Assembly (NCBI GenBank): GCA_030447005.1 | Contig: JAUJME010000008.1 | Location: 1-22,159, forward strand | DNA from: Solirubrobacteraceae bacterium | Lineage (GTDB): Bacteria > Actinomycetota > Thermoleophilia > Solirubrobacterales > Solirubrobacteraceae | Reading direction: 5' to 3' | DNA length: 22,159 nt | Shown here: positions 1 to 7,438 of the stretch, piece by piece | Numbering within the stretch: position 1 is the first letter of the stretch | Layout: each line of letters starts with the position of its first letter | Notes under the pieces: generated by a model | The model's input: the letters and a program-made list of their open reading frames with translations, nothing else | Told to the model about the DNA's origin: nothing | Database searches by the model: none | Position numbers and translations under genes: made by a program

Positions 1-26
1 CCGATGACGACCGCCGAGCCGCTCAT
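1..26 (-). CDS. Partial CDS, N-terminus only (possible FAD/NAD-binding oxidoreductase)
   Basis: An ATG on the minus strand at 26-24 overlaps the TGA stop of the gene at 23-1147 in an ATGA arrangement typical of translational coupling. The eight full codons visible read MSGSAVVI, and the last two bases of the window fit a following Gly codon. A short polar start followed by a hydrophobic strand ending in Gly is how many Rossmann-fold flavoproteins begin, for example GMC oxidoreductases. Eight residues are too few to assign a family, so the oxidoreductase reading is inference. The gene continues beyond the left edge. Confidence 0.5.
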
Positions 27-1147
27 CGGCACGCCAGCGCGACCTGGTGGAGCATGGAGCGGCGCGGATCGGGGACGTCGCCCCAGAAGGCCGCCTGCGC
101 CTCGGCGCCGGCCAGCGCGTAGGCCTGCTCGAGATGGAGCGGCATGGGATCCCACGTCCCCACCGCGCGCAGCTTGGCGGCGCCGCCCTCCTCGTAGAGG
201 AGGATCCGGTTGCTCCCGCTCCCCATGAAGTGCCCCTCGTGCGTGGTCAGCTCCAGGGCGGCGACCGGGGTGGCCCCGTCCGGGAGCGCCGGCGGCTCGT
301 TCTCGCCGAAGCGCGTGAGCCCGTCGTCGAGCTCGTCGACGTAGGCGCGCAGCGCTTGGCCGTCGCCGTCGGCGGTGAGCAGCCGGGTGGCGGTCACGTA
401 CCCGCGCGTGTAGACGGGGGCGCCGGCCTCCGTCCCCGCGGCGACCTCGATCTCGAAGGTCTGGCCCTCGAGCCCGCCCGCGCGGGTGGCGGTGAAGCGG
501 CCGATCTCCGTCGCGTAGTCCGGCCAGTGCTCGACCGCGGTCAGCGCGCCGAGCGCCGAGCGCGCGTCCGGCACGTCGACGGGCTCATAGGTGTGCCAGG
601 TCCGCTCGCCGTCCGGCGCGGCCGCCGGGGTCAGCTCGCCGAGGCAGCCTTCCGCCAGCCGCGCGCCGGGATCGAACGCACGCCGCTCCTGCGGCGTCTC
701 GAAGACGATCCCCCAGCCGCGGCGCGCGGGGTCGGCGTAGCCCTCGGAGAACCAAGGGCCGTGCAGCCGGTCGGCACCCGCGAGCAGCTGCGCGCGGTCG
801 AGCGTCCCGCGGCGCGCGCGGACCGTCTCGAGGAAGCGGTCGCGGCCGAAGGCGCGGTGGAAGGCCACGACGTCGTGCGCGCGCAGCCGGCGGTGACCCT
901 TGCGGTGCCAGCGGGTGGTGACGATGGCGAAGGCCAGCCGGAGGTCGTCGAGCTCGCGCAACTCGGAGGGCCGCCGGAAGTAGGCGGCGTTGAGGAAGTC
1001 GGTCACCCAGCCGGCGGCGTCCGGCGCGGCGACCGACGAGCCGCTCATCCGCGCGAAGCGCGCCGGCTCGGAGCGCCACGCCCGCGCGCCGAGCAGCGCA
1101 GCGGCGCCCCCGGCGAGGGCGGTGGCGGGGGTGGGCTGGCGGGCCAT
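23..1147 (-). CDS. Hypothetical protein, 374 aa, first gene of a minus-strand pair
   Basis: I do not recognise the family. The ATG at 1147 opens MARQPTPATA followed by an Ala-rich stretch (about residues 8-24) that could be a weak membrane or signal segment. A second Met at residue 34 (MSGSSVAAP) is a possible alternative start. The middle is rich in Trp, Arg and His (residues 75-105) and the C-terminal half looks like beta-rich soluble protein. No catalytic motif stands out. Its stop overlaps the ATG of the next minus-strand gene, which begins like a flavoprotein, so the two are probably co-translated and may work together, perhaps as accessory and dehydrogenase subunits (inference). The reading frame stays open upstream of 1147 to about 1813, but that part runs antisense to the TrkA-C gene and has no protein-like character. 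Confidence 0.75.
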   Translation of the reverse strand: MARQPTPATALAGGAAALLGARAWRSEPARFARMSGSSVAAPDAAGWVTDFLNAAYFRRPSELRELDDLRLAFAIVTTRWHRKGHRRLRAHDVVAFHRAFGRDRFLETVRARRGTLDRAQLLAGADRLHGPWFSEGYADPARRGWGIVFETPQERRAFDPGARLAEGCLGELTPAAAPDGERTWHTYEPVDVPDARSALGALTAVEHWPDYATEIGRFTATRAGGLEGQTFEIEVAAGTEAGAPVYTRGYVTATRLLTADGDGQALRAYVDELDDGLTRFGENEPPALPDGATPVAALELTTHEGHFMGSGSNRILLYEEGGAAKLRAVGTWDPMPLHLEQAYALAGAEAQAAFWGDVPDPRRSMLHQVALACR

Positions 1148-1312
1148 CAGTGGCCCGGTACCCGTTTCGGCGGCGCCGGCGTCCTGACCCGGGGGCCGCA
1201 CGCCATCCGGGTGTGGCCGGCGCCCGGCGGGTAGGGGTCTCGCGTGCTCAACAAGCTGGCGCGACTCCATTTGCTCGACCGCCAGGCACGGCGCTGATCG
1301 GCAGGTCACCCG
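1148..1312. other. Divergent intergenic region, 165 bp
   Basis: This is the longest gap in the window, lying between the minus-strand hypothetical gene and the plus-strand TrkA-C membrane protein gene. It must hold both promoters. The box TAGGGG at 1232-1237 is a near match to the TAGnnT motif seen before other genes, and it is followed 7 nt later by a GTG that opens a 17-codon frame ending with TGA at 1295-1297. That frame is in phase with the downstream gene. No hairpin or clear -35 element is visible. Confidence 0.4.
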
Positions 1313-2053
1313 ATGATCGCCGTCGCCAGTGTCTTCGCCGTGGCCGTGATCTCGCTCCTGATCACGCGCGTCGCGACCCTCGCGTTCGTCCTCACCGGGA
1401 TGTCGCAGGATGCGGCCCGCTTCCAGGCGCGGTCGGCGCTGACCGGAACCGGATTCACGACGAGCGAATCCGAGGGCGTGGTCGGCCACCCGGTGCGCCG
1501 CCGGATCGTCATGGTGCTCATGCTGTTCGGAGGGGCCGGGCTCGTCACCACCGTCGCCACGCTCGTGATCGGCTTCGCGAACGCGTCGCGCGGCGAGGCG
1601 TTCAGCCGCTTGGGCGTGCTGCTGCTCTCGCTCGGCGCGCTCGTATTCGTCTCGCGCACCCGCTGGTTCAACCGCGCGATCACGCCGCTCCTCACGCGGC
1701 TCGTCAACCGCTACACCGATCTGGAGGCACAGGATTACGCGGAGATCCTGCACCTCGGCGGCGAGTGGGGCGTCGGTCAGGTCGGGGTCAGAGAGGGCGA
1801 CTGGCTCGCCCACGGGCGGCTCGGCGAGCTCGATCTACGGTCGGAGGGTGTCGCCGTCCTCGGCATCGAGCGCCCCGGCGGCACCTACCTGGGAGCGCCC
1901 GCCTTCGAGACGCGCATCATGCCGGGCGACGTGGTGGTCCTCTACGGACTCCGCCACCGGCTCCGCGAGCTCGACGATCGGCCGGCCGGCGACGAAGGCG
2001 ACCGGGCGCATGCCGCGGCGGTCGCCGAACAGCAGCGCGCGACCGCCGCCTAG
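1313..2053 (+). CDS. Membrane protein with C-terminal TrkA-C (RCK_C)-like domain
   Basis: This 246-aa protein has hydrophobic segments at about residues 2-29, 65-89 and 99-114, then a cytosolic part. Residues about 155-218 contain VGVREGDWLAHGRLGEL and ETRIMPGDVVVLYG, which fit the TrkA-C/RCK_C fold that binds ligands and gates K+ channels and transporters. Between the first two helices, SALTGTGFTTSESE (41-54) resembles the selectivity-loop segments of Trk/Ktr potassium transporters, but one such loop with three helices is too short for a complete transporter. A role in ion transport or its regulation is therefore inference. The start is chosen at ATG 1313 because an in-frame TGA lies at 1295-1297. 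It ends 14 bp before the convergent DUF1501 gene. Confidence 0.88.
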   Translation: MIAVASVFAVAVISLLITRVATLAFVLTGMSQDAARFQARSALTGTGFTTSESEGVVGHPVRRRIVMVLMLFGGAGLVTTVATLVIGFANASRGEAFSRLGVLLLSLGALVFVSRTRWFNRAITPLLTRLVNRYTDLEAQDYAEILHLGGEWGVGQVGVREGDWLAHGRLGELDLRSEGVAVLGIERPGGTYLGAPAFETRIMPGDVVVLYGLRHRLRELDDRPAGDEGDRAHAAAVAEQQRATAA

Positions 2054-2055
2054 CC

Positions 2056-2067
2056 GCCTCCGGAGGC
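2056..2067. repeat. Perfect 12-bp palindrome between convergent genes
   Basis: GCCTCCGGAGGC lies exactly in the 14-bp gap between the stops of the TrkA-C gene (2053) and the DUF1501 gene (2068). It could form a short hairpin on either transcript, but it has no loop to spare and no U-tract, so a terminator role is only possible. Confidence 0.35.
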
Positions 2068-3426
2068 CTACGCCACCAGGCCGACGCGGCCGAACGCCCG
2101 TGCGTTCGGGATGACGGCGCCGGCGTCGGTCCGCATCCACTGCTCGAGCAGCGACGCGTAGACCCGGCGGAAGTCGACGGTGACGGCGAGGTTGCCGTCC
2201 TTGTCGAGCCGCCGGAGCTCGGGATAGTCGGTCAGGATGCCGCCGCGGGCGCGCGGGCCCTGCACCCAGGCGATCCCGCCGGCGCCGTGGTCGGTGCCGC
2301 CCGAGGCGTTCTGCTCGGCGCGGCGGCCGAACTCCGACCACACGAACGTGAGCACCCGGTCGGCGAGCCCGCGCGCGGCGAGGTCGGCCTGGAAGGCCGA
2401 CAGCGCCTCCGAGACGTCTCCGAGGCAGCGGTCGAGGTCCGCCTTCTGGCCGTCGTGGGTGTCGAACTGGCCGTCGGCCTCGACCGCCGCCACGCGCACG
2501 CCGAGCGGCGCGGAGAGCAGGCCGGCCAGGTTGCGCAGCCGGTCGCCGAGCTTCGAGTCCTTCGGATAGGCCACCGAGCCGCCGAGCGGGTCGGGCTCGT
2601 CGTCGTCGTGGGCGAACGGCTTCAGGCGCTCCGCGACGTCGTGCATGAGCCGGGCCGAGGTCGCCGCGGCGGCGCCGGCCGCCCCGGGCGCGGGCTGCGC
2701 GGCCAGCTCGGCGTAGGCGCTCCAGGCGCGGTCGTAGGCCTTGCCCCACACCCCGGGCATCCAGACCTGGGCGCCGTTGGCGGAGTCCAGCGCGGCGACC
2801 GGCGCCTGGTTGGCGCGCAGGACGGGCGAGAGGGTGCCCGACATCGAGAGCGCCTGGAGCGGGTTGTCGCGGCCGCCGGAGGTGTCGAGCCAGCGGCCGA
2901 GCCAGCCCGTCCCGGCCGACTGGGTGATGAGCCCGGTCTCCCAGAAGTGGCGGGAATGGAAGTGCGAGAGGTCCGGGTTGGCGTAGTCGATGCCCGGCAG
3001 GAAGCCGATCTGGCCGCGGGCGAAGAGGCCGGCGATCCCGCCGCCCGCGCCGCGGCTGAGCGCGGGATGGGCGCCGAGGCCGGTCGAGCCGAGCTTCGCG
3101 GCGCCGTCGGACTGGCGGATGGCGCGGCGCTTGTCGGCGTAGGCGCCGTACTGGCCGAGCGGCACGAGCGTGTCGAGCAGGTCGCAGCCGCCCGGGAGGA
3201 AGACGGAGACGAGGATCGGGGCGTCGGGCGCCGCCTGCGCGGAGGCCTCGGCGGCCTCGAAGACGCGCGTGAGCGGCATGGCCTGGGCGGCGTAGACCGC
3301 GAGCCCGGCGCCGATGCCCCGGTGCAGGACCTGCCGGCGCGTGAGCCCGCCGCCCTCGGCCAGGTAGCGGCGGCGCGTGGCGTCGCTCGTGCGGTGGAAG
3401 TCGGCGCAGGCCTTGTGGGCGTTCAT
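2068..3426 (-). CDS. DUF1501 family protein, predicted TAT-exported
   Basis: The 452-aa product carries a twin-arginine-like signal at residues 29-50: TRRQVLHRG with Arg30-Arg31, then a hydrophobic stretch GAGLAVYAAQAMP. The mature part contains VFLPGGCDLLDTLVPLGQYG, HFHSRHFWETG and a C-terminal FVWSEFGRRAEQN...GTDHG region, which are characteristic of DUF1501, a family related to the alkaline phosphatase/sulfatase fold. Its function is not established. It follows the DUF1800 gene with only 2 bp between stop and start, and these two families are commonly encoded side by side in bacteria. The ATG at 3426 gives the complete TAT n-region. The pair probably forms one exported or envelope-associated system; the substrate is unknown. 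Confidence 0.93.
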   Translation of the reverse strand: MNAHKACADFHRTSDATRRRYLAEGGGLTRRQVLHRGIGAGLAVYAAQAMPLTRVFEAAEASAQAAPDAPILVSVFLPGGCDLLDTLVPLGQYGAYADKRRAIRQSDGAAKLGSTGLGAHPALSRGAGGGIAGLFARGQIGFLPGIDYANPDLSHFHSRHFWETGLITQSAGTGWLGRWLDTSGGRDNPLQALSMSGTLSPVLRANQAPVAALDSANGAQVWMPGVWGKAYDRAWSAYAELAAQPAPGAAGAAAATSARLMHDVAERLKPFAHDDDEPDPLGGSVAYPKDSKLGDRLRNLAGLLSAPLGVRVAAVEADGQFDTHDGQKADLDRCLGDVSEALSAFQADLAARGLADRVLTFVWSEFGRRAEQNASGGTDHGAGGIAWVQGPRARGGILTDYPELRRLDKDGNLAVTVDFRRVYASLLEQWMRTDAGAVIPNARAFGRVGLVA

Positions 3427-3428
3427 GG

Positions 3429-4748
3429 TCAGTGCAGCTGGGCGTCGGGGCCCGAGAGCAGGAGGTGGCGCAGCGCGCGCTGGGTGAGCGTCGCCATCGG
3501 GGCGACCTCCCACGACTTCAGGCCGGCGTTCATCTCGCGCGCGGTCCTCAGCAGCGTCTGGCGCGTGGCGGCCGAGATCCACGGCCGGCCGGTGGCGTCG
3601 AGCGCGGCCTCGAGGTGGCGGGCGGGATCCCAGCCGACGGGAACCGACTTGTCGGCGACCTCGAGCGGCCCGTCCTTGACAAGGTAGGTCGCCGCCTCGA
3701 ACCGCGCGTGCATGGTGGTGGTCGAGAGCCACGCCGCGCCCCAGTCCCAGCCTGCGACGGTCGGCGGCTTGAAGAGCTCCTGGCCCATCTCGGGCAGCAG
3801 CCAGCCCCAGGCGTCCGCGTCGACGGGCCGCCCGATGGCGCGCAGGCCGCCGGCGACCTGCACGGCCGGGGCCTTGACCATGTCGGGCGCGTCGAGGTCG
3901 GCGTAGAGCGCCGGGTGGGCGAGGATCGTCGCCACCACCGGAGCGATCCGGTGGCCCGAGCCGCGGTAGGCCTTGACGAGCCGGCGGCGCGTGGGGACGT
4001 CGAGCGGCGTCGCCACGAAGAAGCTCCACAGCTTCTCGACCAGGAACGGCGCGTGGCGCGGGTGGCGGACGACCAGCCCGAGCACGTCCCTGTAGTCGAA
4101 GCGCCCCTTCTTGCCGAAGATCCGCTTCGTGCCGCGGTCGCGCTCCCTGCGGCTGTAGTACACGCCGCCGAACCCCGAGTCGCCCCAGCGGACCTTCCAG
4201 CCCGTCATCGCGCGCGCGGCCTCGCGGACGTCGCGCTCGGAGTAGCCGGTGCCGAGCGTGAAGAGCTCCATCAGCTCGCGCGGGAAGTTCTCGTTCGGCG
4301 CGGCGGGGTCCGAGCCCGCCAGCGACAGGAACATCAACATGGCCGGCGACACGGTCACGCCGTGCAGCATCCGCGGGAAGGAGCCGAGCGCGTGGCGGCG
4401 CAGCGTGCGGTTGAGCGAGAGCTGGAGCGGCGTGTCCTGGTCGCGGCAGGCGAAGTGGTCCGCCCAGAACAGGGTCAGCTTCTCCTCGAGCGGGCGCGTG
4501 GTGCGGACCATGCGGTCGAGCCACCACAGGCCGTCGTGGGCCCACTCGTTGACCGGGTCCAGCCCGCGCCCCTCGACGGTGGGCTCAGGGCCGACGAGCT
4601 TCGCCGGCCCGTCGCCGGTGACGATCCAGCGCAGCGTCGCGGCCTGGCCGGCCTGCGCCCAGTGGGCCGCCTCGGCGCTCGTCGCCCCGAACCCGGCCCG
4701 CCAGAAGAGCCGCCGGACGTGCGCCTCGGTCCAGTTCGGATCGCTCAC
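3429..4748 (-). CDS. DUF1800 family protein
   Basis: The 439-aa protein shows the features of DUF1800: VRRLFWRAGFGAT near the N-terminus (residues 12-24), LFWADHFACRDQDTP, GVTVSPAMLMFLSLAGS, the hallmark NENFPRELMELFTLG, and VREAARAMTGW. The biochemical role of the family is not known. I see no N-terminal signal peptide, unlike the partner DUF1501 protein, so export could depend on the partner (inference). The start is GTG at 4748, which puts the conserved region 12 residues in. There is no good Shine-Dalgarno, and three GGTGCA repeats lie directly upstream. It leads a two-gene operon with DUF1501. Confidence 0.93.
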   Translation of the reverse strand: MSDPNWTEAHVRRLFWRAGFGATSAEAAHWAQAGQAATLRWIVTGDGPAKLVGPEPTVEGRGLDPVNEWAHDGLWWLDRMVRTTRPLEEKLTLFWADHFACRDQDTPLQLSLNRTLRRHALGSFPRMLHGVTVSPAMLMFLSLAGSDPAAPNENFPRELMELFTLGTGYSERDVREAARAMTGWKVRWGDSGFGGVYYSRRERDRGTKRIFGKKGRFDYRDVLGLVVRHPRHAPFLVEKLWSFFVATPLDVPTRRRLVKAYRGSGHRIAPVVATILAHPALYADLDAPDMVKAPAVQVAGGLRAIGRPVDADAWGWLLPEMGQELFKPPTVAGWDWGAAWLSTTTMHARFEAATYLVKDGPLEVADKSVPVGWDPARHLEAALDATGRPWISAATRQTLLRTAREMNAGLKSWEVAPMATLTQRALRHLLLSGPDAQLH

Positions 4749-4752
4749 CCGA

Positions 4753-4797
4753 GGTGCATCGGGTGCAGCGGTGCACGACTCAAGCGGGGTGTCGTGC
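4753..4797. promoter_or_regulatory. Repeat-rich upstream region of the DUF1800-DUF1501 operon (candidate operator or hairpin)
   Basis: Three copies of GGTGCA start at 4753, 4762 and 4770 (periods of 9 and 8 bp), just upstream of the GTG start of the DUF1800 gene. Overlapping the last copy is a perfect 7-bp inverted repeat, GCACGAC at 4773-4779 and GTCGTGC at 4791-4797, with an 11-nt spacer. The region sits between the cyclophilin stop (4838) and the DUF1800 start (4748), so it could be an operator for the pair or a weak terminator hairpin after cyclophilin. A TTGACG-like hexamer lies on the minus strand at about 4805-4810. Confidence 0.4.
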
Positions 4798-4837
4798 GGC
4801 GAACGTCAACGCGGGACGCCGGCGCGCGCCGACACCC

Positions 4838-5296
4838 CTACGCCGCGACCTCCACCGTCTCGATCCCCGCCGGCTCCTGCGGGCGGTCGCGGCCGTCGGT
4901 CGGGACGCCCTCGATGGCGTCGACGACGTCCATGCCCTCGCGGACCTCGCCGAAGACCGTGTGCTTGCCGTCGAGCCAGGGCGCGGCGTCCGTGGTGACG
5001 ATGAAGAACTGCGAGCCGTTCGTGTTCGGGCCGGCGTTGGCCATCGCCAGCGCGCCGCGCACCACCTTGTGGGGGTTGAACTCGTCCTCGAAGGTGTAGC
5101 CGGGTCCGCCCGTCCCGGTCCCCTGCGGGCAGCCGCCCTGGATCATGAAGTCCTTGATCACGCGGTGGAAGGAGAGGCCGTCGTAGAACCCCTTCCCCGC
5201 GAGGTCCTTGAAGTTCTGGACGGTCTTGGGCGCGTCCTCGTCGAACAGCTCGAAGGTGATCGGGCCGTGCGTGGTCGTCATCGTCGCCTGGGACAT
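4838..5296 (-). CDS. Peptidyl-prolyl cis-trans isomerase, cyclophilin type
   Basis: The 152-aa product is a compact single-domain cyclophilin that isomerises Xaa-Pro bonds during protein folding. It shows [20 protein letters not shown], which holds the catalytic Arg and the FxxQGG segment, then [28 protein letters not shown] and [12 protein letters not shown]. No signal peptide is visible, so it is probably cytosolic. The ATG at 5296 is supported by AGGAG at 5305-5309, 8 nt upstream on the minus strand. That Shine-Dalgarno overlaps the TAG stop of the upstream helicase gene, so the two are likely translationally coupled. Confidence 0.96.
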   Translation of the reverse strand: MSQATMTTTHGPITFELFDEDAPKTVQNFKDLAGKGFYDGLSFHRVIKDFMIQGGCPQGTGTGGPGYTFEDEFNPHKVVRGALAMANAGPNTNGSQFFIVTTDAAPWLDGKHTVFGEVREGMDVVDAIEGVPTDGRDRPQEPAGIETVEVAA

Positions 5297-5303
5297 CGGA
5301 ATT

Positions 5304-5310
5304 GCTCCTA
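5304..5310 (-). promoter_or_regulatory. Ribosome binding site overlapping the helicase stop codon
   Basis: On the minus strand the sequence TAGGAGC combines the helicase TAG stop (5310-5308) with an AGGAG Shine-Dalgarno placed 8 nt before the cyclophilin ATG. This arrangement favours reinitiation and fixes the cyclophilin start. Confidence 0.75.
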
Positions 5311-6741
5311 GTTCTTGGTGGCCTGGATGCGCAGCTTGTGGCCGCGGACGTCGGTGCCGTCGACGGCCTCCGCGATGCGCAGCACCTGGTCGGCGGGGAC
5401 CTCGAGCAGCGCGAAGCGCTCGAGGAGCCGGACGTTGCGGACCTCCTCGCCGTCCAGGCCCGTCGCGGTGACGGCGTGGATGACGTCGGCCTCCGAGAGC
5501 CCGGCCGCGCGGCCGCCGCTCACGATCATCTTCTTGTAGCCGCCGCCGTTGCCGTTGACCGGCACCGCCGCGCCGTCGTGCGGCTTGCGGTGCCGGCGCG
5601 GGGGTTCCTGCGCGCGGGCGGGGGCGACCTTGGCGCCCTCGGCCCACGGCGCGATCTTCGTGTTGGCGTGGCGCTCGATCGCCTCGAGGTCGCGGCTCTG
5701 CTTGGGCTCGATGAAGGTGATGGCCCGGCCGGAGCGGCCGACGCGCCCCGTGCGGCCGATGCGGTGCACGTAGGTGTCGGGCGACGTCGGGACGTCGAAG
5801 TTGACGATGTGGGTGACCGTGGAGATGTCGAGGCCGCGGGCGGCGACGTCGGTGGCCACGAGGATCTGCACCCGGCCGCCCTTGAACGAGATCATCACGC
5901 CGTCGCGGGCGCCCTGGCTCATGTCGCCGTGCAGCGCCTTGACGTTCATCCCCTTGTCGCGCAGCGTGCGGTAGAGCTGCTCCGTGCGGATCTTCGTGCG
6001 CGCGAAGACGATCGCCTGCTCGGGGCGCTCGGACTCGAGGACGCGGGCGAGCGTGGCGACCTTGTCGGGGCCCTTCGTCTCGACGTAGAACTGCTCGACC
6101 GTGTCGATGGTCAGCGTCGCCGCCTTGACCTTCACGGTGACCGGGTCGTAGAGGTGGCGGTCGGCCAGCGCCCGGATCTCCGGCGGCATGGTCGCCGAGA
6201 AGAGCGCGGTCTGGCGGCCGTTCGGCGTGAGCGAGAGGATCTTCTCGACGTCCTCGAGGAAGCCGAGGTCGAGCATCTCGTCGGCCTCGTCGAGCACGAG
6301 GTAGCGGCAGGAGTGCAGCATCAGCGAGTGGCGGGAGATCAGGTCGAGCACGCGGCCGACCGTCCCGACCACGACCTGGCCGCCGCCCTTGAGCTGGGCC
6401 TGCTGGGTGCGGATGGGCGCGCCGCCGAAGACGGCGACCACGTCGACGCCCTTGCGCGCTCCGTACGTGCGCAGCGCCTGGGTGACCTGGATGCACAGCT
6501 CGCGCGTCGGGGTGAGGACGAGCGCCTGGACCTCCTGCTCCTCCGGGTCGACGAACTCGACCATCGGCAGCCCGAACGCCGCGGTCTTGCCCGTGCCGGT
6601 CTGCGCCTGGCCGATGACGTCCTTCCCCTGGAGCAGCTCGGGGATCGCCTGCTCCTGGATCGGGCTCGGCGACTCGTAGCCGACGTCGCGGAGCGCTTGC
6701 AGGACGGGTTCTGAGAGGCGGAGGTCGGCGAAGGTCGTCAT
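5308..6741 (-). CDS. DEAD-box ATP-dependent RNA helicase with DbpA-like RNA-binding domain
   Basis: The 477-aa protein has all core helicase motifs: Q motif ([14 protein letters not shown], 21-34), Walker A AQTGTGKT (46-53), PTREL, DEAD at 151-154, SAT at 183-185, [13 protein letters not shown] (296-305) and HRIGRTGR (326-333). Residues about 405-477 match the DbpA/CsdA-type RNA-binding domain after a basic linker at about 372-388. Such enzymes remodel structured RNA in ribosome assembly or cold adaptation. One oddity is motif Ib, usually TPGR, which reads TVGR at 127-130. The ATG at 6741 starts directly before the Q-motif region; a TAGGCT box lies 10 nt upstream. It forms an operon with cyclophilin. 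Confidence 0.96.
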   Translation of the reverse strand: MTTFADLRLSEPVLQALRDVGYESPSPIQEQAIPELLQGKDVIGQAQTGTGKTAAFGLPMVEFVDPEEQEVQALVLTPTRELCIQVTQALRTYGARKGVDVVAVFGGAPIRTQQAQLKGGGQVVVGTVGRVLDLISRHSLMLHSCRYLVLDEADEMLDLGFLEDVEKILSLTPNGRQTALFSATMPPEIRALADRHLYDPVTVKVKAATLTIDTVEQFYVETKGPDKVATLARVLESERPEQAIVFARTKIRTEQLYRTLRDKGMNVKALHGDMSQGARDGVMISFKGGRVQILVATDVAARGLDISTVTHIVNFDVPTSPDTYVHRIGRTGRVGRSGRAITFIEPKQSRDLEAIERHANTKIAPWAEGAKVAPARAQEPPRRHRKPHDGAAVPVNGNGGGYKKMIVSGGRAAGLSEADVIHAVTATGLDGEEVRNVRLLERFALLEVPADQVLRIAEAVDGTDVRGHKLRIQATKN

Positions 6742-6751
6742 TCGGACCAGC

Positions 6752-6757
6752 AGCCTA
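6752..6757 (-). promoter_or_regulatory. Candidate -10 box for the helicase gene
   Basis: TAGGCT on the minus strand ends 10 nt before the ATG at 6741. The spacing suggests a leaderless or nearly leaderless transcript, and no Shine-Dalgarno is present. Confidence 0.5.
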
Positions 6758-6784
6758 GTAGGCGTGGCGTGCGATCCTTCCCGC

Positions 6785-7429
6785 GTGCTCCGGTGGCCCA
6801 TCCGTCTCGCCAGCGTCGTCGCGGCGGCCGTGCTCGCCTACGGGTGGGGCGATCTCGCGCGCGATCCGTCCCCGGCCGGCGTCGTGATCCTCGGGCTGCT
6901 GACCGCCGTGCTGGGGGTCGCGCTGATCCGCCTGTACCGCCCGGGCGGGATGGCGGCCTTCCAGTTCGAGGACGACGCGCGCCCCGCTCCGGGCGAGGCG
7001 GTGGCCGACCCCGTCGAGCGCGAGCGCGAGCGAAAGCGGCCCGAGCCGGCCGCCGTCCGCGCACCGGTCGCCGCGACGGCCCCGCCGGCCCCCGCCCCGG
7101 CCGCCGCCCCGCGCCCCGCCCCCGCGCCGCCCCGCGCCCGGCGCGCAAGCGGCGGCTCGCTGTGGTCGAGCGATCGCGCCACCCGCGCGCCCGAGCCCTC
7201 GGCACCCGCCGCCCCGGCGGCCGCTCCGCGCGGCGCCGACCTCCTCGACCTCAACACGGCGAGCGCTGACGAGCTCGCGATGCTCCCGGGCATCGGCCGG
7301 GGCGCGGCCGCGCGCATCGTCGCCCACCGCGAGGCCAACGGCCCGTTCCGCTCGCCGTCCGAGCTCGCCGCCGTCGAGGGCTTCGACGCCTCGCGCGTGA
7401 ACCGGGTCGCCGCGCGCGTCCGCGTCTGA
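6785..7429 (+). CDS. Membrane-anchored helix-hairpin-helix (ComEA-like) protein
   Basis: The 214-aa product has two N-terminal hydrophobic segments (about residues 7-22 and 31-50), an Ala/Pro-rich low-complexity linker (about 85-148) and a C-terminal helix-hairpin-helix domain. That domain contains LLDLNTASADELAMLPGIGR and a second AAVEGFDASRVNRVAARVRV repeat. The architecture recalls ComEA-type DNA-binding proteins tethered to the membrane, although in classic ComEA the order is one helix, a SLBB-like part and then HhH. DNA binding is inferred from the fold; a role in DNA uptake is only possible because no comEC is visible nearby. The start is uncertain: GTG 6785 is chosen because it precedes the first helix, and an in-frame GTG also lies at 6764. 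Confidence 0.85.
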   Translation: MLRWPIRLASVVAAAVLAYGWGDLARDPSPAGVVILGLLTAVLGVALIRLYRPGGMAAFQFEDDARPAPGEAVADPVERERERKRPEPAAVRAPVAATAPPAPAPAAAPRPAPAPPRARRASGGSLWSSDRATRAPEPSAPAAPAAAPRGADLLDLNTASADELAMLPGIGRGAAARIVAHREANGPFRSPSELAAVEGFDASRVNRVAARVRV

Positions 7430-7438
7430 GCCCAGCCC

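Noticed and set aside
47..1234. Long plus-strand open frame opposite the 374-aa gene
   Set aside because: Arg/Gly/Val-rich composition without domain pattern; it is a mirror of GC-rich codon structure in the minus-strand gene.
1148..1813. Upstream extension of the minus-strand 374-aa gene
   Set aside because: It runs antisense to the TrkA-C gene, is rich in Asp, Arg, His and Glu typical of shadow frames, and has no domain. The ATG at 1147 gives a sensible start.
3432..5099. Long plus-strand frame opposite DUF1800 and cyclophilin
   Set aside because: The minus strand carries clear DUF1800 and cyclophilin motifs; the plus frame shows only shadow composition.
5302..6714. Long plus-strand frame opposite the helicase
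   Set aside because: All DEAD-box motifs are on the minus strand; the plus frame is Asp/Leu/Val/Arg-rich with no motif.
7070..7150. GC-rich low-complexity stretch resembling a repeat array
   Set aside because: It encodes the Ala/Pro linker of the HhH protein and has no regular unit.
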